Assembly: GCF_014640815.1 (NCBI RefSeq)
Contig: NZ_BMHM01000009.1
Span: forward strand, 1 to 64,000
Length of the DNA: 64,000 bases
Reading direction: 5' to 3'
From: Vreelandella lutescens
GTDB lineage: Bacteria > Pseudomonadota > Gammaproteobacteria > Pseudomonadales > Halomonadaceae
The translations under genes were made by a program, and so were the position numbers. A model generated the notes under the pieces. It was not told the origin of the DNA and searched no databases. It worked only from the letters and a program-made list of their open reading frames with translations. Positions 1-8,501 of this stretch are shown here, in pieces. The first letter of the stretch is position 1, and every line of letters begins with the position of its first letter.

Positions 1-560
1 CCAGGCGGCTACTCGCCGCCTTCGCGGGTGCCTCATTTGCTCGTCCCTCGCAAGATTCGTTACGCCGCGCTACGGGTTCATACGCCGCTTGATGTGGGCA
101 CCTTGTAGCGCGGTGTAAGCGGAGCGCACCCGCGAAGCACTCCGCTAGGAGTGCCGAAGGCGGCGCTGAGGTGTGATGTTTCACGGTGGCCTAATCCAGG
201 CGGCTAATCGCCGCCTTCGCGGGTGCCTCTTTCGCTCGTTGCTCTCGCTCATTCGTTACGCCGCGCTACGGGTTCATACACCGCTTGATGTGGGCACCTT
301 GTAGCGCGGCGTAAGCGATAGCGCACCCGCGAAGCACTCCGCTAGGAGTGCCGACTGTGGCACTGAGATGTGATTATGCTCAATGGCCTCATCCAGGCGG
401 CTACTCGCCGCCTTCGCGGGTGCCTCATTTGCTCGTCCCTCGCAAGATTCGTTACGCCGCGCACCCGCGAAGCACCGCGCCAGCGGTGCCGAAGGCGGCG
501 CTGAAGTGTGATCATACTCAACGTTATGGGATTTCTTGTGCTCTTCCGTTACGCCGTGCG
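1..560. repeat. Tandem palindromic repeat array (left copy)
   Basis: About 2.5 units of the GC-rich repeat that recurs at 58944-60962. Each unit has outer arms TAGCGCGGCGTAA (starting near 106 and 302, spacing about 196 bp) and the inverted TTACGCCGCGCTA. Nested inside are a hairpin of the type GCACTCCGCTAGGAGTGC and a second hairpin GGCGGC-loop-GCCGCC. The array is entered from outside the window. A third, internally deleted unit lies at about 455-520. Open reading frames through this stretch are translations of the repeat and not genes. Confidence 0.9.
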
Positions 561-678
561 GCGGGGTGGAAAGCGTTACCAAGCGTTCATGGAGGGGTTG
601 AGTGCGCTACACCATAGACGCTGCACAACCCGAAGGCCTAGAATACAGCCCCACATTAGCTGTTAATCTGGAATTTCT

Positions 679-1524
679 GTGACTGCAACAACGCCTACGC
701 CTGCAATGACATCAACGTTACCCGCGCTTGAACAGCCTTACCTGGACCTGATGCGTACCGTGCTGGAGCAAGGCGTTGACCGCAGCGACCGCACGGGCAC
801 GGGCACCCGTTCGGTGTTTGGCCACCAAATGCGCTTTGACTTGTCACGTGGCTTCCCGCTCCTGACGACGAAAAAGCTGCACCTGCGCTCAATCATCCAC
901 GAACTGCTGTGGTTCCTAAAAGGAGATACCAATATTGGGTATCTCAAAGAGAACGGCGTACGCATCTGGGACGAATGGGCCGATGAAAACGGTAACCTGG
1001 GCCCTGTATATGGCTACCAGTGGCGTAGCTGGCCGAGTCCTAACGGCGGCAGCGTTGATCAAATTGCTAATGTGCTTGAGCAAATTCGCAGGAACCCGCA
1101 GTCACGTCGTTTGATTGTATCGGCCTGGAATCCCGGCCAAGTAGATGAAATGAAGTTGCCGCCGTGCCACTGCTTGTTCCAGTTTTACGTGGCCGATGGG
1201 CGTCTCTCATGCCAGCTTTATCAGCGCAGTGCAGATATTTTCCTCGGCGTGCCGTTTAATATTGCAAGCTACGCGCTGCTGCTGAGCATGGTGGCCCAGG
1301 TCACTGGCCTAAAGCCCGGTGAGTTTGTGCACACCCTAGGTGACGCGCATCTCTACAGCAATCACCTTGAGCAAGCCCAAGAGCAGCTAGCCCGCACGCC
1401 TATGGCACCGCCTACGCTGGCACTCAACCCACACGTAACCAGCTTGTTTGACTTCACCTTTGACGATATTCAGATTGAAGGGTACGAGTCGCATCCACAC
1501 ATCAAAGCAAAGGTGGCCGTATGA
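679..1524 (+). CDS. thyA: Thymidylate synthase
   Basis: Makes dTMP from dUMP with 5,10-methylenetetrahydrofolate in the cytoplasm. Family motifs run the full length: RTGTGT at 38-43, the dUMP-binding [12 protein letters not shown] block from 68, the catalytic cysteine in PPCHC (Cys163), and [14 protein letters not shown] at 181-194. With 281 residues it is about 17 longer than E. coli ThyA, all at the N-terminus. The GTG at 679 has a weak GGAA upstream; an in-frame ATG at 706 is an alternative start. It overlaps folA by 4 bases (ATGA), so the two are translationally coupled, which fits the linked dihydrofolate cycle. Confidence 0.97.
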   Translation: MTATTPTPAMTSTLPALEQPYLDLMRTVLEQGVDRSDRTGTGTRSVFGHQMRFDLSRGFPLLTTKKLHLRSIIHELLWFLKGDTNIGYLKENGVRIWDEWADENGNLGPVYGYQWRSWPSPNGGSVDQIANVLEQIRRNPQSRRLIVSAWNPGQVDEMKLPPCHCLFQFYVADGRLSCQLYQRSADIFLGVPFNIASYALLLSMVAQVTGLKPGEFVHTLGDAHLYSNHLEQAQEQLARTPMAPPTLALNPHVTSLFDFTFDDIQIEGYESHPHIKAKVAV

Positions 1525-2060
1525 GTCAGCCAGCCAACACCTATGAATCGCTCGTGCCGGTTGCCATGATTGTCGCTATGGCCAAAAATCGCGTGATTGG
1601 CGTAGAGGGCCAGCTACCCTGGTACCTGCCCGAAGATTTAAAGTTTTTTAAACGCATGACCCAGGCAAAGCCGCTGGTGATGGGCCGCAAAACCTACGAT
1701 TCCATCGGAAAGCCTTTACCTAATCGACTCAATATTGTGGTTACCCGAGACACCCGCTTCACCGCAGAAGGCACACGCGTATGTCACGAGTTGCCAGCGG
1801 CCCTGGAACTGGCCGACCAGCACGCCACCATCGAAGCCGCAGAAGAAATCATGGTAATGGGAGGCGGTGAGATTTATCGTCAAGCCCTACCGTTTGCTCA
1901 GCGGCTCTACATTACGGAAGTAGATATAGAAGTAGAAGGCGACGCTCACTTCCCGGAATTCTCCATGGAGGAGTGGCAGGAAGTTCAGCGCGTACCCGGC
2001 CAGCCAGCGGAAGGGCAGCCGAACTACGACTTCGTTGTTTACGAGCGCTATAACGACTGA
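1521..2060 (+). CDS. folA: Dihydrofolate reductase
   Basis: Reduces dihydrofolate to tetrahydrofolate with NADPH, regenerating the cofactor consumed by the upstream thyA product. The 179-residue protein shows the substrate loop [15 protein letters not shown], with Asp39 as the expected catalytic acid, the NADPH-binding MGRKTY at 54-59 and the later VMGGGEIY motif. The N-terminus is about 12 residues longer than in E. coli. The start ATG overlaps the thyA stop (ATGA). An ordinary housekeeping gene. Confidence 0.97.
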   Translation: MSQPANTYESLVPVAMIVAMAKNRVIGVEGQLPWYLPEDLKFFKRMTQAKPLVMGRKTYDSIGKPLPNRLNIVVTRDTRFTAEGTRVCHELPAALELADQHATIEAAEEIMVMGGGEIYRQALPFAQRLYITEVDIEVEGDAHFPEFSMEEWQEVQRVPGQPAEGQPNYDFVVYERYND

Positions 2061-2080
2061 TTAGGTCAAAGGAGGGGGTT

Positions 2081-2851
2081 ATGGCCGCCAGCGTACTGCA
2101 CCTACTAGAAACCTTAGAAACACGGCTAGAGCAAAAAAATGCCGAACTCACTGCATTGCGCGCGGAAAACCAGCGGCTGAAACAACAATTAGCCGCGATA
2201 GCGGCAGAGTCTTCAGCGCCACCAGTTGAGCCGCCGCCTATTGAGGAGAGCGCAACACTCGCTCAGGAAGAGACACTGCAAGAGCCGTTAATGACAGAGC
2301 CAGCAGTGACAGAGCCAGAGTTGCCCGTGTTGAATGAGCCCGTTGCCGTCGAGGCAGCGGAAGCGCCCCCTTCACCGCAAGCGCTGTTAAAGCAGTGGTA
2401 TCAACGCTACCCAGAAGCCTTCTTTAAAGGGCACACCAAGCCACTGAAGGTCGGTATTCATCAGGATCTGGCCGAGCGTGAACCTTGGTCAGGCAAATTA
2501 ATTAGGCGCGCGCTGGCAAATTACGTCAATTTGCCCCGCTACGTGAAGTCGATGCGTGAAGGGGCCGAGCGCGTTGATTTAGACGGCCAGCCAGCGGGGA
2601 AAGTCGATAAAGAAGCTGCTCAACATGCCAGCGAAAGGCGTAAAGATCAGCCCGATGCCAATAAAACAGAGCGTGTTAAAACGCCACTTAAAAGGCCGAC
2701 TGATAAAAGCCTAGAAGCCCCTGCAAAAGCACCTCAGCCGCCTCGGCATTATCCTGAAAAAACCGTGGTGGCGGAAAAAAGCGAGCAGAGAAAACCGCTT
2801 AGCCTTGAAGAGAAGCTAAAAGGATTGCAGCAGAAGTTCGAAGGCCACTGA
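2081..2851 (+). CDS. ProQ/FinO-domain RNA-binding protein with N-terminal coiled coil
   Basis: A 256-residue basic protein. Residues 8-42 form a predicted coiled coil rich in Leu and Glu, 45-98 are a Pro/Glu-rich linker, and about 100-190 match the ProQ/FinO fold (LLKQWYQRYPEAF, KPLKVGIHQDL, LIRRALANYVN, RYVKSMREG). The tail is Lys-rich. ProQ/FinO proteins bind structured small RNAs and mRNA 3' ends, so post-transcriptional regulation is the likely role. The order, coiled coil first and domain second, differs from E. coli ProQ, whose domain is N-terminal. The ribosome-binding site AAAGGAGGGGG lies directly before the ATG. A domain assignment, not proof of orthology to proQ. Confidence 0.85.
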   Translation: MAASVLHLLETLETRLEQKNAELTALRAENQRLKQQLAAIAAESSAPPVEPPPIEESATLAQEETLQEPLMTEPAVTEPELPVLNEPVAVEAAEAPPSPQALLKQWYQRYPEAFFKGHTKPLKVGIHQDLAEREPWSGKLIRRALANYVNLPRYVKSMREGAERVDLDGQPAGKVDKEAAQHASERRKDQPDANKTERVKTPLKRPTDKSLEAPAKAPQPPRHYPEKTVVAEKSEQRKPLSLEEKLKGLQQKFEGH

Positions 2852-2917
2852 GACCGAGAACGTTGGTAAGGGTTCCAAAAAAAATCGCAAATCGTAAAAA
2901 AACACTGTTTTTTTCTA

Positions 2918-2944
2918 TTGCGTTCCCTGGAATCCCAGTATAGA
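2918..2944 (+). promoter_or_regulatory. Candidate sigma70 promoter for the first porin
   Basis: TTGCGT at 2918-2923 and TATAGA at 2939-2944 with a 15-base spacer, about 170 bases before the porin start. An alternative pair, TTGACC at 2947 and TATAAC at 2967, has a spacer of only 14. A strong promoter is expected somewhere here because the porin has the codon bias of a highly expressed gene. Which pair is used cannot be told from sequence. Confidence 0.35.
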
Positions 2945-3115
2945 GTTTGACCTGCGAGCATTGGACTATAACAAGGCTTTGTTGAGGACATGTCGCATAC
3001 CACCGGGAAAAACCGGCGGATGAGAAAAAGAGCATGGCCCGCAAGCCACTTACTGGCTTCATTTGAAGGCCAGTAATAACGATCGAAACAGTAAGCTAGT
3101 TAAGGAACCTACATC

Positions 3116-4183
3116 ATGAAAAAGACACTTTTAGCGACTGCTATTGTTGGTGCCCTGGGCGCCTCCGCTGCCGCTCAAGCAGCTACCGTATATGACCAAG
3201 ACGGCACCAAACTGGACGTCTATGGCCGTATCGCTATGGGTATCGCCGGTGGCGGCCCCGAGTACAACAGCGATGGCGAAGCTGTAGACAACAGCGAAGA
3301 GTTCGTTGATGTTTACTCTCGTCTTGGCCTGCGCATGAGCCAAGAAGTTACTTCTGACCTGACTGCTTTCGGTCGTCTGGAATGGCGTTTCACTGGTGAC
3401 GAGCGCACCGGTCCGAGCGGCAACGGTCAGTCTGGCTTCAACGAAGTTCGTCAGAGCTACCTGGGTCTGCAAAGCAAGCAGTACGGTACGTTCCAGGCTG
3501 GTAACTTCGACAGCTTCTACAACCAGTTCGTATCTCTGCCGTTCGACGTATACATCGACCGTGGCCTAGAGTTCGCTGGTCACCCGAAACAGTCTCGCGG
3601 CGACTCTATCGGTTACTACACGCCTGACCTGCAAGGTTTCACTGCATTCCTGCAGCTGAAGCACTACAGCGAGCGTGGCGAGCTTGAGCCGGTTCGTGGC
3701 GAAGGCAACGTAATCGCACCGCAAGGTGGTGTTCGTTACCAGCAAGGTCCGTTCACTGTAGGTCTGGGCTTCGTTGAAGACGTAGTTCGTGGCGGCGGTA
3801 ACGGCGAAATGCTGGGCGGCCTGATCGGTTCTTACGCTGTAAACGACCAGTTCTCTGTACGTCTGGGCTACGAAGGTCGCGAGCAGAGCGATACTCTGGG
3901 CGGCGGCTTTGACAAAGTAGGTCTGGGTGGTACTTACACCACTGGTCCTTGGGCGTTCACTGCTGACATCTACGACGTAAGCAACGACAGCAGCGCTGAC
4001 TCTGACCGCACTGCATGGGCGCTGGGTTCTTACTACAAAGTGTCTAGCAACTTCGACGTATTCGTCGAGCTGAACCAAGCTGACCAGCAGTCCATCAACG
4101 TCACTCTTGACGGTCTGGACTCTGAAGTCAACGCTGACGGCGACGACATTTACTACCTGACAGGCGCTCGTTACCACTTCTAA
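3116..4183 (+). CDS. Outer-membrane porin (Gram-negative porin family)
   Basis: A 355-residue general porin, expected to be a 16-strand trimeric beta-barrel passing small solutes across the outer membrane. A signal peptide ends at about residue 23 (VGALGASAAAQAA). The mature protein is rich in Gly, Tyr and acidic residues, and it ends in ARYHF with the terminal Phe used for BAM-dependent insertion. Codon choice is strongly biased (GGT, CGT, CTG, AAC), pointing to very high expression. The start follows AAGGAAC. A strong terminator follows the gene, so it is probably monocistronic. A paralogue lies immediately downstream. Confidence 0.95.
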   Translation: MKKTLLATAIVGALGASAAAQAATVYDQDGTKLDVYGRIAMGIAGGGPEYNSDGEAVDNSEEFVDVYSRLGLRMSQEVTSDLTAFGRLEWRFTGDERTGPSGNGQSGFNEVRQSYLGLQSKQYGTFQAGNFDSFYNQFVSLPFDVYIDRGLEFAGHPKQSRGDSIGYYTPDLQGFTAFLQLKHYSERGELEPVRGEGNVIAPQGGVRYQQGPFTVGLGFVEDVVRGGGNGEMLGGLIGSYAVNDQFSVRLGYEGREQSDTLGGGFDKVGLGGTYTTGPWAFTADIYDVSNDSSADSDRTAWALGSYYKVSSNFDVFVELNQADQQSINVTLDGLDSEVNADGDDIYYLTGARYHF

Positions 4184-4231
4184 GCCTTGGTCAAACCAAG
4201 CTTAAAGTTGTAACCCCTGCAGTAGATAATG

Positions 4232-4259
4232 AACCGGCCCTAACTAGGGCCGGTTTTTT
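4232..4259 (+). terminator. Intrinsic terminator after the first porin
   Basis: Perfect 7-bp GC stem CCGGCCC (4234-4240) and GGGCCGG (4247-4253) with a 6-base loop, followed by TTTTTT. Confidence 0.93.
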
Positions 4260-4269
4260 GCGACTATTA

Positions 4270-4299
4270 ATTTTGTAACGATAGATTTTGTAACGATAG
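4270..4299. repeat. Two direct 15-bp repeats upstream of the second porin
   Basis: The 15-mer ATTTTGTAACGATAG occurs twice head to tail (4270-4284 and 4285-4299). It lies between the terminator of porin 1 and the start of porin 2, where regulator sites could sit. Confidence 0.8.
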
Positions 4300-4374
4300 A
4301 TTTTTTAGCTATAAAAAGTGCGGTAGCTCCTCGTGGTGTTCATGTTGAGATAGCTTCTCACTAAATGAATTAAT

Positions 4375-4389
4375 TGTTATAGTATAACA
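4375..4389. promoter_or_regulatory. Perfect AT-rich palindrome in the porin 2 leader
   Basis: TGTTATA-G-TATAACA is a perfect 7-bp inverted repeat around one central base, about 65 bases before the second porin's start. It contains hexamers that resemble a -10 box, so it could be an operator overlapping the promoter. No regulator can be named. Confidence 0.45.
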
Positions 4390-4454
4390 TTGCTTTTAAG
4401 CTTGTTAAGCAAAGTAAGCAATTAAAAAGTAACGATTAACCGCTAGGGGCACCG

Positions 4455-5480
4455 ATGAACCGGTCTATTCAAGTCGCAGTTGTAGCAACAACAGTCGTAA
4501 TGGCTAGCACAAACGCTAGTGCAGCAACCCTTTATGAGCAGGATGGAGCGCAGCTAGATGTCTATGGGCGCATTGCTATGGGGATTGCTGGAGGAGGGCC
4601 GAAGGTTAATACGGCAGGCCAGCAGGTTAACAACAGCGCAGAGTTTGTAGACGTTTACTCCAGGCTTGGCTTTCGGGTGAGTCAGCAAGTGAGCGACGAT
4701 GTCAGCGCCTTCGGGCGTTTAGAGTGGCGCTTTACGGGCGATGAGCGTAATACCGCGCAGGGCTTCAACGAGATTCGGCAAAGTTATCTTGGTCTTAAAA
4801 GCGAGCGCTACGGAACGCTTCAGGCGGGTAACTTTGATAGCCTCTACTATCAATTTGTCTCCGCTCCTTTTGACGTTTACCTAGATCGAGGTCTGCAGTT
4901 TAGTTCTACAGGGCTTCAATCGCGTGGCGACTCAGTGGGCTATTACACTCCAGAGTTAAATGGCTTCACCACGTTTGTGCAGGTAAAGCATTACAGCGAG
5001 CGAGGGCTCATCGGCGCTGAGCAGCAAAATGAGGGCAACGTGGTGGCTGCCCAGGGGGGGATCCACTACCAGCATGGCCCGCTGAGCGTAGGTGTTGGTG
5101 CTGTTGAAGATGTGGTGCGAGGCGGTGGCAACGGTGAAATGCTATACGGCGTGATGGGTAGCTATCAAGTTACGGATAGCGTGAGCGCGCGGCTGGGTAC
5201 CGAATGGCAGGGGCAGAATGACCAATATGGTGGTGGCTATGAAACGGTGGGGGTTGGTGCAACCTATGTCACTGGGTCATGGGCATTCACTGCCGATTAC
5301 TACCGAATCAACCGAGATAATCAAGGCGGCAGCGACGCCTGGGCAGCAGGAAGCTACTACAAGCTCTCCAGTGCCTTTAACGTATTTGTGGAGCTGGCAG
5401 AGAACGATGCGCCAGGGATTACTCACAACGGCGGCTTGAAAGACGCCTACTGGCTAACGGGCGCGCGCTACCACTTCTAA
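4455..5480 (+). CDS. Outer-membrane porin, paralogue of the upstream porin
   Basis: A 341-residue porin, colinear with the gene at 3116: same mature start (YEQDGAQLDVYGRIAMGIAG versus YDQDGTKLDVYGRIAMGIAG), the same FVDVYSRLG, QAGNFDS and EDVVRGGGNGEM segments and the same ARYHF end. A signal peptide ends near residue 24 (ASTNASAA). The codon bias of the first copy is much weaker here, so expression is probably lower or conditional. It has its own leader with a palindrome and direct repeats. A tandem duplication with divergence is the simplest origin; the pore size or charge preference may differ. Confidence 0.94.
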   Translation: MNRSIQVAVVATTVVMASTNASAATLYEQDGAQLDVYGRIAMGIAGGGPKVNTAGQQVNNSAEFVDVYSRLGFRVSQQVSDDVSAFGRLEWRFTGDERNTAQGFNEIRQSYLGLKSERYGTLQAGNFDSLYYQFVSAPFDVYLDRGLQFSSTGLQSRGDSVGYYTPELNGFTTFVQVKHYSERGLIGAEQQNEGNVVAAQGGIHYQHGPLSVGVGAVEDVVRGGGNGEMLYGVMGSYQVTDSVSARLGTEWQGQNDQYGGGYETVGVGATYVTGSWAFTADYYRINRDNQGGSDAWAAGSYYKLSSAFNVFVELAENDAPGITHNGGLKDAYWLTGARYHF

Positions 5481-5780
5481 CCGGATGTGAAGCCCTCGTT
5501 ACCAAAAAAAACAGCAGGTAACGGGGGCTCATGATGAACATCGGTAGTCATAAAAAGCATACAAGAAAGTAGCAAGGTTTATGAATTCTCGCCTCACGCG
5601 GTGCATAGAAGCAGTTATACAGGTATGATTATACCTTAGGCTAAGCAGCTCAATTGAACGCCGTTTAAGTAAATAGTCACGTTAAAACGAATATCTTATG
5701 GTGTGATTGATTATAATTCTCATTATAAGAGTTGAATATCCTCATTAAGTCAATGATTTGACTGCTTCTAAGAGTCACGG
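5481..5780. other. Intergenic leader of the polysaccharide block, two short palindromes
   Basis: No gene is seen. An imperfect inverted repeat at 5491-5536 (CCTCGTTACC versus GGTAACGGGG) may terminate porin 2 transcription but lacks a T-run. Two perfect short palindromes follow: AGGTAT-GATT-ATACCT at 5621-5636 and TTATAAT-TCTC-ATTATAA at 5711-5728. Both are upstream of the flippase gene and could be operator or promoter elements. Confidence 0.5.
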
Positions 5781-7115
5781 ATGATTAACAGAGTTTTGAA
5801 AAGCCAGCTTTTAACGACGCTGGGTGCCCGAGGCTTAGCGGCTGGAGGCACGTTTTTACTTTCTTATGTACTGGCAACCTTCGTCAGCATTCAGGCGTTT
5901 GGTGCCTTCATGCTATGCCTATCGCTAATGATTGGCATGCAGGTATTTGCAAGTCTCGGCACTGATCGAGCCACTCTAAAATATATGGGGGTCGCTACCT
6001 CTAATAATAATCGTCGAGAAGTGGCGTGGATATACAAGCACGCTATGCTCGTCAATCTCATCATGGGCAGTGTGCTCGGTTTGGTCCTTTGGCTAGCGGC
6101 CCCGGTACTAGCAAACGCCTTGCTCTCCTCAACAGACCGAGCCATAGAAAGCCTACGCGTTACAGCGCTACTCTCCCCCGTATATAGCATGATTTACTTA
6201 TGCAACTTTTTGATGAAAGGGTGGGGCAGGGCGAATATCTCTTGCCTATTTGAAATTGGTTGCATCTCCATTGTGCTCAGCCTAGTGGTGCTGGTATCGA
6301 CAGTGATGGGCATGGCACTGAGTGCCTTGAATCTAGTTACCTCTCTAGGCGCTATCTTACTGATTTACTTAATCATCGCTTTGTGGGTGGTGTTTAGATT
6401 TTACCGACGTAGCCCGCTAGTGATAAAGCCAGAAGTGAGCTTCACAAAAGGGTTTTATCGGCACCTGCCTGACTTTCTGCTCGTGGGCATTATTTTTTAC
6501 TATACCCAGTGGGGAGTAGCGCTTGTGCTGGGTGTCTTTCACAGTGAGAGCGATGTGGCTCTGTTCAGCCTGGGGTTGCGCCTAGCCATGATCATTGGCT
6601 TCATTCTGACTGTCTACGACAGCATTTTAGGGCCTCGTTTCTCCAGGCTGCAGCACGAAGGTAATCATGACGGCCTGAAGCAGTTAGCCCAAAAAAGTGC
6701 TTTTCAAATGAGCTGCTTTGCGTTGCTGCCTACCATCGTTTTTATGATCTGGCCAAGCTCTGTGTTAGCCCTTTTCGGAAGTGACTACAGCGGTGCCGTT
6801 GGTGTAGTGAGAATTCTAGTGATAGGGCAATGGGTGAATGTGATGACCGGCTCGGTCATATTGCTGCTTTTAATGGCCGACCAACAGCAGGCAGCCCGAA
6901 ATATACTAATCTGGTCAGTAATAGTGGGCGGCATAGCATCGATGTTACTCATCCCACGATACAGTGCTGAAGGGGCAGCGTATGCGCTGCTGCTTTGTCT
7001 ATTGGTGCAAAACGGCGTGGCGGTATACGTGGTGAAAAAGAAATTCGGTTTCATGATGACCGACTGGCGATACGTGGTGTCGCGCAAAAACCGTAGCGAA
7101 TCAACACTAAAGTGA
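5781..7115 (+). CDS. Polysaccharide flippase (Wzx/oligosaccharide flippase family)
   Basis: A 444-residue integral membrane protein with about 12 hydrophobic segments and the N-terminal layout of Wzx/RfbX flippases (LLTTLGARGLAAGGTFLLSY, then FGAFMLCLSLMIGMQVFA). Flippases of this type move lipid-linked oligosaccharide repeat units to the outer face of the inner membrane. A Wzy-like polymerase, a WcaJ-like initiator and a WaaL-like ligase follow, which supports a Wzy-dependent pathway. First gene of its block; the next gene starts 6 bases after its stop. Confidence 0.85.
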   Translation: MINRVLKSQLLTTLGARGLAAGGTFLLSYVLATFVSIQAFGAFMLCLSLMIGMQVFASLGTDRATLKYMGVATSNNNRREVAWIYKHAMLVNLIMGSVLGLVLWLAAPVLANALLSSTDRAIESLRVTALLSPVYSMIYLCNFLMKGWGRANISCLFEIGCISIVLSLVVLVSTVMGMALSALNLVTSLGAILLIYLIIALWVVFRFYRRSPLVIKPEVSFTKGFYRHLPDFLLVGIIFYYTQWGVALVLGVFHSESDVALFSLGLRLAMIIGFILTVYDSILGPRFSRLQHEGNHDGLKQLAQKSAFQMSCFALLPTIVFMIWPSSVLALFGSDYSGAVGVVRILVIGQWVNVMTGSVILLLLMADQQQAARNILIWSVIVGGIASMLLIPRYSAEGAAYALLLCLLVQNGVAVYVVKKKFGFMMTDWRYVVSRKNRSESTLK

Positions 7116-7121
7116 GCGCGA

Positions 7122-7796
7122 ATGATTAAGCTTGAAAAGGAATTTCTCCTTAAAGAGGGCATGGACTACAGCTTTATTAACCCCTTTTCATTAGGAGTTG
7201 TTGCACAGGAACTAAGCGAGCAGGAGTGCGATCGCATCCATTTTTATGCAGATGGGATTGCGGTAGTTCTCTATGTGAGGCTGTTCAAGCAGAAAAAAAT
7301 TATCCGCACGAGCTTTGACGACACCTCCATAGCACCCGTGGTATTCACGCATGCGCAGGCTAATGGGCTAACGGTGTCGTTAATTGGCGGCACGGAGGAG
7401 AATATTCATCAGGCAGCTCAGCTGCTGCAGCAAAAATACCCTAGCCTAACATTGGTGTACACGCGGTCGGGGTATTTTGTTGACGATGAAGAGCGTACCC
7501 AGAGTCTTCAGCGCGCGGCCAGCTGCGACATCGTGGTGGTGGGAATGGGCGCGGGTAAGCAAGAGCGGCTGTTGTTGGATCTACGAAAAATAGGCTGGCA
7601 AGGTACCGGATTTACTTGCGGTGGGTACCTAGACCAGTTTGTGCATGCCAAGGGCCAAGATTATTACCCCGCCTGGGTCGATAAGCTCAATCTTCGTTGG
7701 CTTTATCGTATGGCCAAAGAGCCGCGTCGCCTACTAAAACGCTACTTAAAAGATTACCCCTATTTTCTGATTAAATACGGCAACAAAATCGAGTAA
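7122..7796 (+). CDS. WecG/TagA/CpsF-family glycosyltransferase (GT26)
   Basis: A 224-residue transferase. The family blocks visible are YADGIAVVLYVRLF near the N-terminus, VVVGMGAGKQERLL (the GxxKQE motif), GGYLDQF, and the C-terminal membrane-association segment LRWLYRMAKEPRRLLKRY. Members transfer N-acetylmannosamine, N-acetylmannosaminuronate, glucose or glucuronate to a lipid-linked acceptor; the sugar cannot be read from the sequence. It sits 6 bases after wzx and 3 bases before the next transferase, an obvious operon. Confidence 0.87.
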   Translation: MIKLEKEFLLKEGMDYSFINPFSLGVVAQELSEQECDRIHFYADGIAVVLYVRLFKQKKIIRTSFDDTSIAPVVFTHAQANGLTVSLIGGTEENIHQAAQLLQQKYPSLTLVYTRSGYFVDDEERTQSLQRAASCDIVVVGMGAGKQERLLLDLRKIGWQGTGFTCGGYLDQFVHAKGQDYYPAWVDKLNLRWLYRMAKEPRRLLKRYLKDYPYFLIKYGNKIE

Positions 7797-7799
7797 GTT

Positions 7800-8441
7800 A
7801 TGATTCCTAAAAAAATACATTTTTGCTGGTTTGGCGGAAACCCCATGACGACGCTCTACAAAGAGTGTATGGCGACGTGGCGGGAAAAAATGCCTGAGTT
7901 TGAAGTCATAGAGTGGAACGAAGCCACGATTGATCATAGCAACCCATTTATTAAGTATTGCCTTGATAATAAAAAGTGGGCGTTTCTCTCTGACTACGTA
8001 CGTATGGCGGCTTTGTATGAACAGGGTGGCGTCTACCTTGACGTGGATATGGAAGTCGTCCGCTCCCTTGAACCGCTTCTGGACAGCCAGTGCTTCCTGG
8101 GGTACGAGGATGAGGGGCGGCTCAATACGGCGGTGATCGGCGGCGTGGCAGGGCATCACTTTTTTAAAAATGCCATGGCGTTAATTGAAGCACGTCATGA
8201 ACAGAAAAAGCCGTTTTTGATAGCGCCGGAAGTCGCAAACGCGTGTGTCGAGCAAGATGCTAGCGACATTGACCTTAAGCCCTGGCACTTTTTTTATCCC
8301 TATAACCCCTATGCGAAGGCTCATAACCGAAAGCAGCTGATGTACTGCTATATTCAAAGCGATACTTATCTCATTCACCACTGGGGCAAGGGGTGGAAGA
8401 TGGGGATAGGCGAAAAAATTCGTAGAAAATTTTTTAAATAA
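7800..8441 (+). CDS. GT32-like capsular polysaccharide glycosyltransferase
   Basis: A 213-residue protein starting IPKKIHFCWFGG, the usual opening of the DXD-containing sugar-binding GT32 family. The metal/nucleotide-sugar motif is YLDVDME, with the DVD at 81-83, preceded by LSDYVRMAALYEQGGVY. It would add one sugar to the lipid-linked repeat unit on the cytoplasmic side. It follows the TagA-like gene by 3 bases. Confidence 0.88.
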   Translation: MIPKKIHFCWFGGNPMTTLYKECMATWREKMPEFEVIEWNEATIDHSNPFIKYCLDNKKWAFLSDYVRMAALYEQGGVYLDVDMEVVRSLEPLLDSQCFLGYEDEGRLNTAVIGGVAGHHFFKNAMALIEARHEQKKPFLIAPEVANACVEQDASDIDLKPWHFFYPYNPYAKAHNRKQLMYCYIQSDTYLIHHWGKGWKMGIGEKIRRKFFK

Positions 8442-8501
8442 TAGTCGGCGAATAGCAAGACCATCACGTCTTAAGGCAGATAAGGCACTTGGGGGCAAGG
8501 A

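Noticed and set aside
274..617. Open reading frames on both strands before thyA
   Set aside because: They lie in the palindromic repeats and share their Arg/Ala/Ser-rich repeat translations.
2878..2913. A-run and T-run pair after the ProQ-like gene as a terminator
   Set aside because: The stem would be only A:T pairs without GC support, too weak to call.
3131..4177. Long antisense frames opposite the first porin
   Set aside because: They come from the strong codon bias of the porin and show no protein family pattern.
4318..4329. Partial ops-like sequence GTGCGGTAGCTC before the second porin
   Set aside because: Only about 9 of 12 positions match and it precedes a single short gene, not a long operon.
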